From positions 2,728,001 through 2,792,000 of the forward strand of contig NZ_CP110139.1 in assembly GCF_025979885.1 (NCBI RefSeq): 64,000 nt of DNA. Direction: 5' to 3'. The notes beneath the pieces are model-generated. The model saw only the letters and a program-made list of their open reading frames with translations. It was not told the DNA's origin and did not search any database. Shown here in pieces: positions 24,529 to 34,611 of the stretch. How positions within the stretch are numbered: position 1 is the first letter of the stretch; every line of letters starts with the position of its first letter. Source of the stretch: Hymenobacter sp. YIM 151500-1 (GTDB taxonomy: Bacteria > Bacteroidota > Bacteroidia > Cytophagales > Hymenobacteraceae). The translations under genes and the position numbers were made by a program.

Positions 24529-26292
24529 GTGAAAAAATTGCTGGCCCTCCTATTGGGCTTGCTCACCTCGCCGGCGTGGGCCCAGACGGGGGTTTCGGCG
24601 CCGGAGCTGGCGCCTTGTGATGCGGCCGTGCAGAAGTTTATGAAGCGCTGGGACATTCCGGGAGCTTCCGTAGCCATTGCCCGCCACGGCAAGCTGGTGT
24701 ACGCCCGCGGCTTCGGCCACGCCAACCTGGCGCGCACCGAGCCCATGACGCCCGCTCACCTGTTGCGCGTAGCCAGCGTGTCGAAGCCGGTGACGGCGGT
24801 GGCCGTGATGAAGCTCGTGGAACAAGGCCGGCTGGACTTGCGCCATACGGTGTTCGGGCCCGGCGGCTACCTCAACCAGCCGTATTATAGCGACGTCATC
24901 ACCGACCGCCGTATCTATGCTATTACGGTGCAGCAGCTGCTGGAGCACTCGGCCGGCTGGAACCGCAACGCGGGCGTCGACGGCTTTTCCAGCTCCGACC
25001 CCATTGATTTTCCGCTGCACGTGGCGCAAGCCATGCACGTGCCCAATCCCGTCGGCGACTCCACGCTGGTGCGCTACTTGCTCAGCAAAGGCCTCAACTT
25101 CACGCCCGGCACTCGTTTCGCGTACTCCAATATTGGCTACCTGGTGCTGGGTAAAATCATTGAGCAGGTAACCGGGCAGCGCTACGAAACCTGGGTGCGC
25201 CGCCACGTGCTGGAGCCCAGCGGCGTGCTGGAGGCCCACCTGGGGCGCAACCTGCGGGCTGATAAGGTGGAGCGCGAAGCCGAGTACTTCTGCGACGCTA
25301 CCAACAAATCGTGCTACGGTACGGGCAAGCGGGTGCCGTTTGCCTACGGCGGTGCCAACCTGGAAGCCATGAACGCGCACGGCGGCTGGCTGTTCACGGC
25401 CCGCGACCTGGTGCGCTTGCTGCTGGCCGTGGACGGACTACCCACCCGGCCCGACATTCTGCAGCCCGCTACCCTCGACACCATGACTACGCCTTCTGAA
25501 GCCAGCCGGCGCTACGCTAAGGGCTGGATGGTGAACCGGCGCGGCATGTGGTGGCACACCGGCTGCCTCAACGGCTCGGCCAGCTGCGTGGTGCGCACCG
25601 CCGACGGCTACACCTGGGCCATCCTGCTAAACTCCTTTCCCATGAATGCCAACCGGTTTTGGGACGACCTGGAAGACCTGGGCTGGGCCTGCGTGGGCGG
25701 GGTGGATGCGTGGCCTACCCACGACCTGTTTGCCCCGGAGCACAACGCGGCTCAGCTGCAGGTGACGGCCAGTAGCGCGGCGGCAACCACCCTGGCCTGG
25801 GCCCGCGGCAGTGGTTCGCACAGCCTCTTGGTGGTGCGCGAAGACAAGCCCGTGGATGCTTTTGCCCAGGATGGGCAGGCCTACACCGCTAGCCGAACCT
25901 TCGGCTTGGGCGACGTGCTGGGCAAGGGCAACGTGGTAGTGGCGGCCGGCGCCGACAGCACCGTGCAGATTCGGGGGCTGCGGCCGGGCCACACCTACCA
26001 CGCCCGCGTGATGGAGTACTCCGCCAACGAAGCCACCGGGCAGCAGCCTGTCTACACCCTGGAAGGCAACCCCGTGGTACGCTTCCGCGTGCCGGAGGCG
26101 GCGCCCGTGGCTAAGGCGAAAGCCAGACGACCCAGCAAAGCCGTAGCCGGCAAGCTCCGCGCAAAGAAACCCACTGCTCCGGCAGCGGCCCAACCGGCGG
26201 CGCCGTCTGGCCAGGCATCCCGGACGCCCCGCGCTACGCAAACGTCCTACTTACTGCGCCTGCGCTCCGTGCTAAGCGGACCAAAAGGCTGA
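24529..26292 (+). CDS. Secreted serine hydrolase (beta-lactamase fold)
   Basis: A 587-residue protein with a GTG start and signal peptide ending SPAWAQ. The class C beta-lactamase / D-peptidase-like domain covers about residues 30-380: SxxK is Ser83-Val-Ser-Lys86, the YxN motif is in FAYSNIGY, and WWHTGCLNG is the KTG/HxG-like third motif. A beta-sandwich-like segment follows (TLAWARGSGSHSLLV and LRPGHTYHARVMEYS), then a 65-residue basic, Ala/Pro-rich tail. The substrate is unknown; cell-wall peptides or esters are possible. It lies in the block that splits nuoJ from nuoK. The 220-base gap upstream shows no clear promoter. Confidence 0.85.
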   Translation: MKKLLALLLGLLTSPAWAQTGVSAPELAPCDAAVQKFMKRWDIPGASVAIARHGKLVYARGFGHANLARTEPMTPAHLLRVASVSKPVTAVAVMKLVEQGRLDLRHTVFGPGGYLNQPYYSDVITDRRIYAITVQQLLEHSAGWNRNAGVDGFSSSDPIDFPLHVAQAMHVPNPVGDSTLVRYLLSKGLNFTPGTRFAYSNIGYLVLGKIIEQVTGQRYETWVRRHVLEPSGVLEAHLGRNLRADKVEREAEYFCDATNKSCYGTGKRVPFAYGGANLEAMNAHGGWLFTARDLVRLLLAVDGLPTRPDILQPATLDTMTTPSEASRRYAKGWMVNRRGMWWHTGCLNGSASCVVRTADGYTWAILLNSFPMNANRFWDDLEDLGWACVGGVDAWPTHDLFAPEHNAAQLQVTASSAAATTLAWARGSGSHSLLVVREDKPVDAFAQDGQAYTASRTFGLGDVLGKGNVVVAAGADSTVQIRGLRPGHTYHARVMEYSANEATGQQPVYTLEGNPVVRFRVPEAAPVAKAKARRPSKAVAGKLRAKKPTAPAAAQPAAPSGQASRTPRATQTSYLLRLRSVLSGPKG

Positions 26293-26319
26293 TATAGCAG
26301 CACGCCGTACGCTGGATAA

Positions 26320-26357
26320 GCAAAAGCGGCACCTGAATCTTCAGGTGCCGCTTTTGC
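26320..26357. terminator. Bidirectional terminator
   Basis: GCAAAAGCGGCACCTGAA and TTCAGGTGCCGCTTTTGC form an 18-base perfect stem between the convergent serine hydrolase and membrane-protein genes. Confidence 0.9.
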
Positions 26358-26387
26358 CAAGGTGGTATGCCGGGCTGCCGCTTACGG

Positions 26388-26774
26388 CTACTGCCTTCCT
26401 GCTGATGCTGGCTGCGAGGTGTCGGCTGCCCGGCGCCGCATCCAGGCCGAGCCGGAGCAGGCGCCCTGCATTTTCTGCCGGAATTTTTCCTGCTCCTCGG
26501 GTGAGAGGCCGGCCAGGCGAGACTCCATGCGCTGGCGCCAAGCCGCCCGGCGGCGAGCCCAGCGGGCCCGGCCGCCCCGCCCCCAGCCCCCGAACAGGAT
26601 GCGGGAGAGCAGCAGCAGCCCCAGCGTCTGCCAGAAAGTAATACCGGGGCCCCGGAACAGCGTCGGCACCAGCCAGTTCCACAGGTTCATGGTCAGGAGC
26701 CCGACAGCCGCCACAAAGAGCGTGGCGAATAAGAGAAACTTGAGGCCGCGTAGCAGCCAGAAAGAGCGTTTCAT
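26388..26774 (-). CDS. Small membrane protein next to sigma factor gene
   Basis: A 128-residue protein with two hydrophobic segments (FLLFATLFVAAVGLLTM and ITFWQTLGLLLLSRILFGG) followed by an Arg-rich cytosolic region and a helical stretch LSPEEQEKFRQKMQ. I recognise no named family. It lies downstream of an ECF sigma factor on the same strand, which suggests a role in that regulon, perhaps as an anti-sigma or stress-response membrane partner, but no anti-sigma motif is visible. Confidence 0.7.
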   Translation of the reverse strand: MKRSFWLLRGLKFLLFATLFVAAVGLLTMNLWNWLVPTLFRGPGITFWQTLGLLLLSRILFGGWGRGGRARWARRRAAWRQRMESRLAGLSPEEQEKFRQKMQGACSGSAWMRRRAADTSQPASAGRQ

Positions 26775-26817
26775 GGGATATATCGTTTGTCTTAAGAAAA
26801 GAGGGTCATGCAGGGAA

Positions 26818-26987
26818 GCAGCACGTCATGCTGAGCGGAGCCAGCGGCGTAGTCGAACTAAGGAAAGACGAAGCCCAGCATCTGTATTGCCTCGGTGTAG
26901 TTGTCAGAAGGCAGCCCGCGGTAGAGCTGCTTGCCTGCGGCGACCTTCGGTTCAACTGCGGCTCCGCCTTTGCTCGGCAGGACGGGC
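26818..26987. repeat. Degenerate composite inverted repeat, CATGCTGAGC family
   Basis: CGTCATGCTGAGCGGAGCC begins the element and CTCGGCAGGACGG closes it in inverse orientation; inner words GCCCGCGGTAGAG and CTGCGGCGACCTTCGG recur in the copy at 36359-36676. No gene is seen in this gap. Confidence 0.65.
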
Positions 26988-26997
26988 CGGCATTCAA

Positions 26998-27591
26998 TTA
27001 GTCAGTGAATAACTCGGTGTAGAGCTTTTGCAGGCGTTTGCGCAGGTGCTGCACGGCGTAGTGCTTGCGCGAAATCAGGGTTTTGAGCGGGACGCCGGTT
27101 TCCTCCTCCATCTCGCGGAAGGATTTGTCTTCCAACTCATGCCAGATGAACACCTGGCGCTGGGCAGCGGGCAGCTCGGCCAGGGCCTCGCTGAGAGCTT
27201 CCATCAGGGTTTCGCGCAGCAGGCGGTTTTCGGGGGCGTCGTCGGGGGCGGGCAGGATGTCGGCCAGCAACAGGCCGCCGTCGTCGTCGCTGGCGTAGGC
27301 GGCCATTTCGTTTTCCAGCGACACCGGCTTTTTGCGGCGGTACAGGTCCGTGATTTTGTTGCGGGCCACCCGAAACAGCCAGGCCGCGGCCTGCTCCACG
27401 GGTTTCAGCAGCCGGTAGCTTTCCACCAGCTCCGCAAACACATCCTGGAGCACGTCTTCGGCCTGGTCGGGGTCGGGGATGCGGCGGCGGATGAACTGCA
27501 GCAGCCGGCCGCGCTGCTGGCGCACGGCTTCCTGTATCTGCTGGTCCTGGTAGCCGGCACTCATCGGCAGTGGTAAGGGGAGCGTTTCCAT
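26998..27591 (-). CDS. ECF-type RNA polymerase sigma factor
   Basis: A 197-residue sigma-70 family factor. Region 2 is seen as LLQFIRRRIPDPDQAEDVLQ, DVFAELVESY and AAAWLFRVARNKITDLYRRK; region 4 as LPAAQRQVFIWHELEDKSFR, EMEEETGVPLKTLISRKHYA and VQHLRKRL. A 40-residue acidic linker (ASDDDGGLLLADILPAPDD) joins them. The ATG at 27591 is preferred over one ten codons upstream. The downstream membrane protein may be its partner. Target promoters cannot be inferred. Confidence 0.9.
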   Translation of the reverse strand: METLPLPLPMSAGYQDQQIQEAVRQQRGRLLQFIRRRIPDPDQAEDVLQDVFAELVESYRLLKPVEQAAAWLFRVARNKITDLYRRKKPVSLENEMAAYASDDDGGLLLADILPAPDDAPENRLLRETLMEALSEALAELPAAQRQVFIWHELEDKSFREMEEETGVPLKTLISRKHYAVQHLRKRLQKLYTELFTD

Positions 27592-27784
27592 TCTGCTAAC
27601 GCTGACGCATGAGCCAGGCAAATACTTTACGCGGTGCGTGCGAGTAGTGCCACGACTTTTTGCAGTCGTGCTACCACTATTGTTGCACGACTATCATTGC
27701 TGACCTCTGCACCACTGGTTCGTTTAACGATGGTGGCACCACGAACTCCTTCGGGAAATTTGTAGCACCACGCTGGTCTGCCGT

Positions 27785-28252
27785 TTAGCTAGTGAAATGG
27801 TACAGAAACGTCACCACACCGGTGTAAGCGGGCTTGGGACTGTTCTTAATTTCCAGGGCTACTTCAATTCGGGCTTTGGCAATGCCGCGCAGGTTTTTCA
27901 CCGACAGCAGCGTGGCCCGCAGCCGGACTTCACTTTCCACAGTCACGGCTTGGTTGAAGCGCAGGCTTTCAATTTCGTAGTTCACCTGCATTTTCAGGTT
28001 GTGCATGGTCACAATCTGAGCCCACAGGTAGGGCAACAGCGACACGGTGAGGTAGCCGTGAGCAATAGGCGCCCCGAATGGTGACTCGGCTTGGGCCCGC
28101 CGCGCATCTACGTGAATCCACTGGTGGTCCAGCGTGGCCCGCGCGAACAGGTCAATTTGCTCCTGCGTGATGCGGTGGTAGGCGGAGCTGCCCAACTCCC
28201 GGCCTTCGTACTGCTCGAGTTCCTGGAAGCTGCTGATGATGATGGGGCTCAT
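27785..28252 (-). CDS. MaoC-like hydratase/dehydratase (hot-dog fold)
   Basis: A 155-residue single hot-dog domain of the MaoC / (R)-specific enoyl-CoA hydratase type. The catalytic motif is FARATLDHQWIHVDARRA, where Asp and His correspond to the family dyad, followed by FGAPIAHGYLTVSLLPYL. It would add water to trans-2-enoyl-CoA. The ATG at 28252 begins MSPIIISSFQELEQY; the longer frame is not supported. No fatty-acid or polyhydroxyalkanoate genes are adjacent, so the pathway is open. Confidence 0.88.
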   Translation of the reverse strand: MSPIIISSFQELEQYEGRELGSSAYHRITQEQIDLFARATLDHQWIHVDARRAQAESPFGAPIAHGYLTVSLLPYLWAQIVTMHNLKMQVNYEIESLRFNQAVTVESEVRLRATLLSVKNLRGIAKARIEVALEIKNSPKPAYTGVVTFLYHFTS

Positions 28253-28473
28253 ACAGGCGGTGATGGCGGTTGAGGCACGAATGTAAGCCACGGCCACCGA
28301 ACCGCCCGGCCACTGCAAAAGGCACTGCCGACCTGCATGTTGCCTCCGCAGCCATCCGCTGCGGGCCTGCGGAGCGGTTCCGCCCAGCTTCCGGGCGGGT
28401 TGCATGGGTTGTTTACGTCTGATTTCGCGCAGAAGAGGGGCGATTTCGCGGTGGCGTTTTCCGATTTTCAGGA

Positions 28474-28481
28474 TACCTTTG
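28474..28481 (+). promoter_or_regulatory. Promoter -7-like element before nuoK
   Basis: TACCTTTG matches the Bacteroidota -7 element TAnnTTTG exactly and lies 62 bases before the nuoK ATG. I see no TTG at 19-21 bases upstream, only a TTTT run at shorter distance, so this is a moderate call. It would give nuoK-N their own transcript. Confidence 0.4.
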
Positions 28482-28542
28482 CCGGCTAACTAGCAACGGC
28501 TGGGCTTCGGCCGCCGCGTTGTTTCGCCGTCACTCGCACCGC

Positions 28543-28875
28543 ATGGACCAGAACATACCGCAGGTTATCCAAACGGTTCCGCTTCAGTACTACGTCTTCT
28601 TCGCCACCGCCCTGTTTAGCATCGGCGTGCTGGGCGTGCTCACCCGACGTAATGCCATCATCATCTTTATGTGCGTAGAGCTGATGCTCAACGCCGTTAA
28701 CGTGCTGCTGACGGCCTTCTCCGCCTACCGCTCCGACCCCAACGGGCAGGTGTTCGTGTTTTTCATCATGGCCGTAGCCGCCGCCGAAGTAGCTGTGGGC
28801 CTGGCCATCATCGTGATGATTTACCGGAACCTCCAGAACACCGACGTCAACCTGCTGAATCGATTGAAATTCTAA
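28543..28875 (+). CDS. nuoK: NADH-quinone oxidoreductase subunit K
   Basis: A 110-residue antiporter-like subunit with three helices. The conserved glutamate in MCVELMLNAVNVLL and the second in AAAEVAVGLAIIV are present; these take part in proton translocation. The ATG at 28543 is chosen to give MDQNIPQVIQT. It is separated from nuoJ by 4.3 kb; a perfect hairpin starts on its stop codon. Confidence 0.95.
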   Translation: MDQNIPQVIQTVPLQYYVFFATALFSIGVLGVLTRRNAIIIFMCVELMLNAVNVLLTAFSAYRSDPNGQVFVFFIMAVAAAEVAVGLAIIVMIYRNLQNTDVNLLNRLKF

Positions 28876-28989
28876 CCCCACCCCAACCCCTCCCCAAAAG
28901 GGAGGGGCTTAGATTACTAATACAACGACTTTATGACGTTGCCAAAGTAAACTAAGCCCCTCCCTTTTGGGGAGGGGTTGGGGTGGGGT
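28875..28989. repeat. Perfect 38-bp inverted repeat between nuoK and nuoL
   Basis: The left arm starts on the last base of the nuoK stop codon (ACCCCACCCCAACCCCTCCC onward to 28912); the right arm is its perfect inverse, ending at 28989. The 39-base centre is AT-rich. The right arm ends 14 bases before the nuoL ATG. Any transcript would fold into a very stable stem. Confidence 0.92.
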
Positions 28990-29003
28990 CCACGCTGACC
29001 CTT

Positions 29004-30944
<1,941 letters not shown>

Positions 30945-30974
30945 ATGAACAATTAACAGTTGTTTAAAAGAATT

Positions 30975-31481
30975 ATGACGAGGTGGTATTCTATCAACCA
31001 TAATGGTGATTATAAAGAGTATGTATCTTTTGAACATGCTAAAGAATCATCAGTTATCACTGTAGTAACAGAGGTCAAAACATCATATAAAAGTCATGCT
31101 GGATATATTAACCTTGCATACGAATACAATTTTTATCAAAATCATGAAGAAAGTATGATAATCAAACTTGGAAAATATCAAATTAATGAAGTCAAGACTT
31201 TCTCTTCTGTCAACAACTACGATAAAGAAATAATATATGCTGTCTTTGCAGACAAAGACGGTATCAGAATAGAGCCTACTCAATCATTTGGCAGAAGAAT
31301 TGAAGGAATATCAAATGCAATTAAGTTTTTGATTGAGCTTAATAAATTCGAAAATTACGAAAATTACTCCTTATCAAAACAAGTTCAAAATTTAGAAAAG
31401 CGCATTTCAGAATTAGAGAAATTATCATCAGGGTTTAAAACAATTATTGAACAGCTCAACAACATAGCACCCTCACAGTAA
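30975..31481 (+). CDS. AT-rich orphan protein between nuoL and nuoM
   Basis: A 168-residue predicted cytosolic protein of unknown family. Three successive 60-base rows inside it (31081-31260) hold 16, 15 and 21 G or C, against well over half in all neighbours, and codon use is accordingly AT-rich, so it was acquired recently. The N-terminal 110 residues look like a beta-rich domain (YINLAYEYNFYQNHEES, then KEIIYAVFADKDGIRIEP); the C-terminus is a coiled coil (SKQVQNLEKRISELEKLS). The ATG at 30975 is taken; TTG 30960 is in frame. It ends three bases before the nuoM ATG, so it is inserted without breaking the operon. Confidence 0.8.
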   Translation: MTRWYSINHNGDYKEYVSFEHAKESSVITVVTEVKTSYKSHAGYINLAYEYNFYQNHEESMIIKLGKYQINEVKTFSSVNNYDKEIIYAVFADKDGIRIEPTQSFGRRIEGISNAIKFLIELNKFENYENYSLSKQVQNLEKRISELEKLSSGFKTIIEQLNNIAPSQ

Positions 31482-31484
31482 AGC

Positions 31485-32954
31485 ATGCTAACTGTCCTTC
31501 TCCTACTCTGGCCCGTGGCGGCCGCCCTGCTGCTGCACTTCTTCAAAGGGCGGGCGTCCCGCGTAGCGGCATTTGGCGCGGCGCTGGTTGAACTTGTGCT
31601 GGCGGTTTTCGCGGCCGTTACTTTCAACGCCAACAACGCCGGCCAATTCTCCTACGACCTGCCTTGGATAGCCTCGGCGGGCATCCGCTTCTCGGTGGGC
31701 ATGGACGGGCTGAGCTTGCTGCTGGTGCTACTCACGGCCCTGCTGGTGCCCTTGATTCTGCTGAGCGCCTTCCGCCGCAATTTCGAGAATGAGTCGGTGT
31801 TCTACGCGCTGGTGCTGTTCATGCAAACCGGCCTGATTGGCGTATTCACGGCCCAGGATGCCTTCCTGTTCTACTTCATGTGGGAGGTGGCCTTGATTCC
31901 GATTTACTTCCTGGCCGGCGTGTGGGGCGGGCAGGACCGAGCCCGCATCACGTTTAAGTTTTTCCTCTACACCATCGTCGGCTCCCTGTTCATGCTGGCC
32001 GGCTTCGTGTACCTCTACTTCCAGACCGGCCCGTCGGCTGACGGTCTGGCGGCTCACAACTCGGCCCTTACTTCGTTCTACAACCTGAGCCTGCCGGCCG
32101 AAACGCAGATGTGGCTGTTCTGGCTCATCTTCGCGGCCTTCGCCGTGAAGATGCCCATCTTCCCCTTCCACACCTGGCAGCCCGACACCTACACCGAGGC
32201 CCCGGCTCCGGCCACCATGCTGCTCTCGGGCATCATGCTGAAAATGGGCATCTACGGCTGCATGCGCTGGCTGCTGCCCGTGGTGCCCCTGGGCGTGGAC
32301 TACTGGCAGAACCTGGTGCTCATCCTGTCCATCATCGGCATTATCTACGGCGGCATCATCGCCATTCGGCAGCAGGATGTGAAGCGGCTCATTGCTTACT
32401 CCTCCCTCTCGCACGTGGGGCTGATGATTGCCGGGGTGTTTTCGCTGACCCAGATTGGCTTGCAGGGCGCCAGCATTCAGATGCTGGCCCACGGCATCAA
32501 CGTGGTGGGCATGTTCTTCGTGGCCGACGCCATTGAGCGCCGCACCGGCACCCGCCTCATTCCCGACCTGGGCGGCCTCACCCGCCGCACGCCGGTGCTG
32601 AGCGTGTGCTTCCTGGTGCTGCTGCTGGGCACAGTGGCCCTGCCCCTTACCAATGGCTTCGTGGGCGAGTTCCTGCTGCTGCAAGGCCTGTATCAGTTCA
32701 ATCCTTGGATGGGCGCCGTGGCCGGCCTCACCATTATTCTGGGCGCCGTGTACCTGCTGCGCATGTTTCAGCGCGTCATGCTCGGCCCCGACTCGTCCTT
32801 CTCCGCCACCATTACCGACCTGACCGGCGCCGAGCTGGCCGTGCTGGTGCCGCTCATCGTGCTGGTGTTCTGGATTGGCTTGTTCCCGAACACCTTCCTG
32901 CACCTGTCGGAAGGCAGCGTGCTGGGGATTTTGAACGAGGTAGTGAAACGGTAG
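31485..32954 (+). CDS. nuoM: NADH-quinone oxidoreductase subunit M
   Basis: A 489-residue antiporter-like subunit with about 14 transmembrane helices. Characteristic pieces are FFYFMWEVALIPIYFL-type (here FLFYFMWEVALIPIYF), FPFHTWQPDTYTEAPAPA and KRLIAYSSLSHVGLMIAG, which contain the channel Glu, Lys and His residues. The TAG stop coincides with the first bases of a repeat unit. Confidence 0.95.
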   Translation: MLTVLLLLWPVAAALLLHFFKGRASRVAAFGAALVELVLAVFAAVTFNANNAGQFSYDLPWIASAGIRFSVGMDGLSLLLVLLTALLVPLILLSAFRRNFENESVFYALVLFMQTGLIGVFTAQDAFLFYFMWEVALIPIYFLAGVWGGQDRARITFKFFLYTIVGSLFMLAGFVYLYFQTGPSADGLAAHNSALTSFYNLSLPAETQMWLFWLIFAAFAVKMPIFPFHTWQPDTYTEAPAPATMLLSGIMLKMGIYGCMRWLLPVVPLGVDYWQNLVLILSIIGIIYGGIIAIRQQDVKRLIAYSSLSHVGLMIAGVFSLTQIGLQGASIQMLAHGINVVGMFFVADAIERRTGTRLIPDLGGLTRRTPVLSVCFLVLLLGTVALPLTNGFVGEFLLLQGLYQFNPWMGAVAGLTIILGAVYLLRMFQRVMLGPDSSFSATITDLTGAELAVLVPLIVLVFWIGLFPNTFLHLSEGSVLGILNEVVKR

Positions 32955-33066
32955 CCCTGCGTCCCAGGGCTGAAGCCCTGGGCTACGTAGTGGCTCCACT
33001 CTTCCACCTTCTGGCTATTCGGGCCAATTTTGCAAACGCTCCATAGCCCAGGGCTTCAGCCCTGGG
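32952..33066. repeat. Inverted repeat pair, CCCAGGGCTTCAGCCCTGGG family
   Basis: Left unit TAGCCCTGCGTCCCAGGGC with GAAGCCCTGGGCTA starts on the nuoM stop codon; right unit TAGCCCAGGGCTTCAGCCC is at 33044-33066. Each unit is itself palindromic and the two are inverse to one another. The element fills the nuoM-nuoN gap. Confidence 0.88.
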
Positions 33067-33082
33067 AACTCCAGCCGACCAT

Positions 33083-34492
33083 ATGAATTCCATCATTCTG
33101 CTTTCCGTTCTGGGCCTGGGCAACCTGTTTCTGGGGTTCCGGCGCTCCAACCGGCTGCTCTTGCCGGCGGCCATGCTCATGCTGGGCCTGGTGCTGACCG
33201 TGAATTTTCTGGACTGGGGTTCGGGCCCGCAGTCGTTTTTCAGCGGTATGCTGGTCGTCAACGACTTCTCGGTGGCCTTCACGGGCATCGTGGTGCTGAC
33301 GGCGCTGGTGCTGATTCCCTTCTCCCAGAAGTACGTGCACGACGGCGAGGCCAACCTGGCCGAATACTACTCGCTGCTGCTGTTTTCGCTGGTGGGCGCC
33401 ATCATGCTGGTGAGCTACAACCACCTGCTGATGCTGTTTCTGGGCATTGAGATTCTGAGCGTGGCCATGTACGTGCTGGCCGGTTCCGACAAGCGCAACC
33501 TACGCTCCAACGAAGCTGCCCTGAAGTATTTCCTGATGGGCGCGTTTTTCACCGGCGTGCTGCTGTTCGGGATGGCGCTGGTGTACGGGGCCACGGGCAC
33601 GTTCGTGCTGGAAGACATTCGCTTTGCGGTGCAGAACCCGGTGAACGACTCACTCACGCCCATGCTCTACATCGGCATGCTGCTTATGCTGGTTGGCATT
33701 GGCTTCAAGGTATCGGCCGCGCCCTTCCACTTCTGGACGCCCGACGTATACGAGGGCACGCCCACGTTCTTCGCGGCGTTTATGAGCACGGTGGTGAAGA
33801 CGGCTGGTTTTGCGGCCTTCCTCAAGCTGCTAGTGCAGGCGTTTCCGGCCGCTTCGGCCCAGGGCCTATGGCTGCCCACGCTCACGGCCATGTGCGTGCT
33901 GACGTTGCTTATCGGCAACGTGGGCGCCGTGACGCAAACCAGCGCCAAGCGCATGCTGGCCTACTCCAGCGTGTCGCACGCCGGCTATTTGCTTGTTGCG
34001 CTGGTGGCGTTCAATGGGGAGCTGGAAGGCCCCTCGGCCAACGGCATCTTTTTCTATTCCCTGGCTTACTCGGTGGCTACGGTGGCTGCCTTTGCGGTGC
34101 TGAAGCTGGTAGCTGACCAGCGCCAGCGCGAGGACTACAACGGCCTGAACGGCCTGGCCCGCACCAACCCGCTGCTGGCTTTTGTGATGACCGTGGCCAT
34201 GCTGTCGTTGGCTGGTATCCCGCTCACGGGTGGCTTTTTTGGTAAGTTCTTCGTGTTTTCGGCCGCTGTCGAAAACGGTTATATCGGGCTGGTGGTGTTT
34301 GCGGTGGTGATGTCGATGGTGAGCATCTACTACTACCTGCGCCCCATCATTGCCATGTACATGCGCCCTGCCGACGACACCACGGCGGCACCCATACCTG
34401 TTACAACTTTTCAGTCGGGGGCGCTGCTCCTGCTGGCTCTACTAACGGTGGTGCTGGGCGTGCTGCCGGGCCTGGTGAGCGGTATTTTGTAG
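33083..34492 (+). CDS. nuoN: NADH-quinone oxidoreductase subunit N
   Basis: A 469-residue antiporter-like subunit, the one nearest the peripheral arm. Family marks are FLGIEILSVAMYVLAG, then KYFLMGAFFTGVLLFG, APFHFWTPDVYEGTPT and KRMLAYSSVSHAGYLLVAL. The last gene of the complex I cluster. Downstream is one arm of GTGAGACATGAGA repeats at 34496-34530 and a terminator. Confidence 0.95.
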   Translation: MNSIILLSVLGLGNLFLGFRRSNRLLLPAAMLMLGLVLTVNFLDWGSGPQSFFSGMLVVNDFSVAFTGIVVLTALVLIPFSQKYVHDGEANLAEYYSLLLFSLVGAIMLVSYNHLLMLFLGIEILSVAMYVLAGSDKRNLRSNEAALKYFLMGAFFTGVLLFGMALVYGATGTFVLEDIRFAVQNPVNDSLTPMLYIGMLLMLVGIGFKVSAAPFHFWTPDVYEGTPTFFAAFMSTVVKTAGFAAFLKLLVQAFPAASAQGLWLPTLTAMCVLTLLIGNVGAVTQTSAKRMLAYSSVSHAGYLLVALVAFNGELEGPSANGIFFYSLAYSVATVAAFAVLKLVADQRQREDYNGLNGLARTNPLLAFVMTVAMLSLAGIPLTGGFFGKFFVFSAAVENGYIGLVVFAVVMSMVSIYYYLRPIIAMYMRPADDTTAAPIPVTTFQSGALLLLALLTVVLGVLPGLVSGIL

Positions 34493-34557
34493 TAGGAGAG
34501 GTGAGACATGAGAGGTGAGACATGAGATGCCAGAGCATTTCGTTCTGAATCACAAGC

Positions 34558-34591
34558 AAAAGAGCGGCCCCATGTGGGGCCGCTCTTTTTT
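34558..34591. terminator. Bidirectional terminator after nuoN
   Basis: AAAAGAGCGGCCCCA and TGGGGCCGCTCTTTT pair around a two-base centre, between the convergent nuoN and OmpA-family genes. Confidence 0.92.
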
Positions 34592-34611
34592 CGTAGCTCT
34601 GTTTTCAGGAG

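Noticed and set aside
31728..32999. Minus-strand frame of 423 codons
   Set aside because: It is antisense to nuoM with shadow-type composition.
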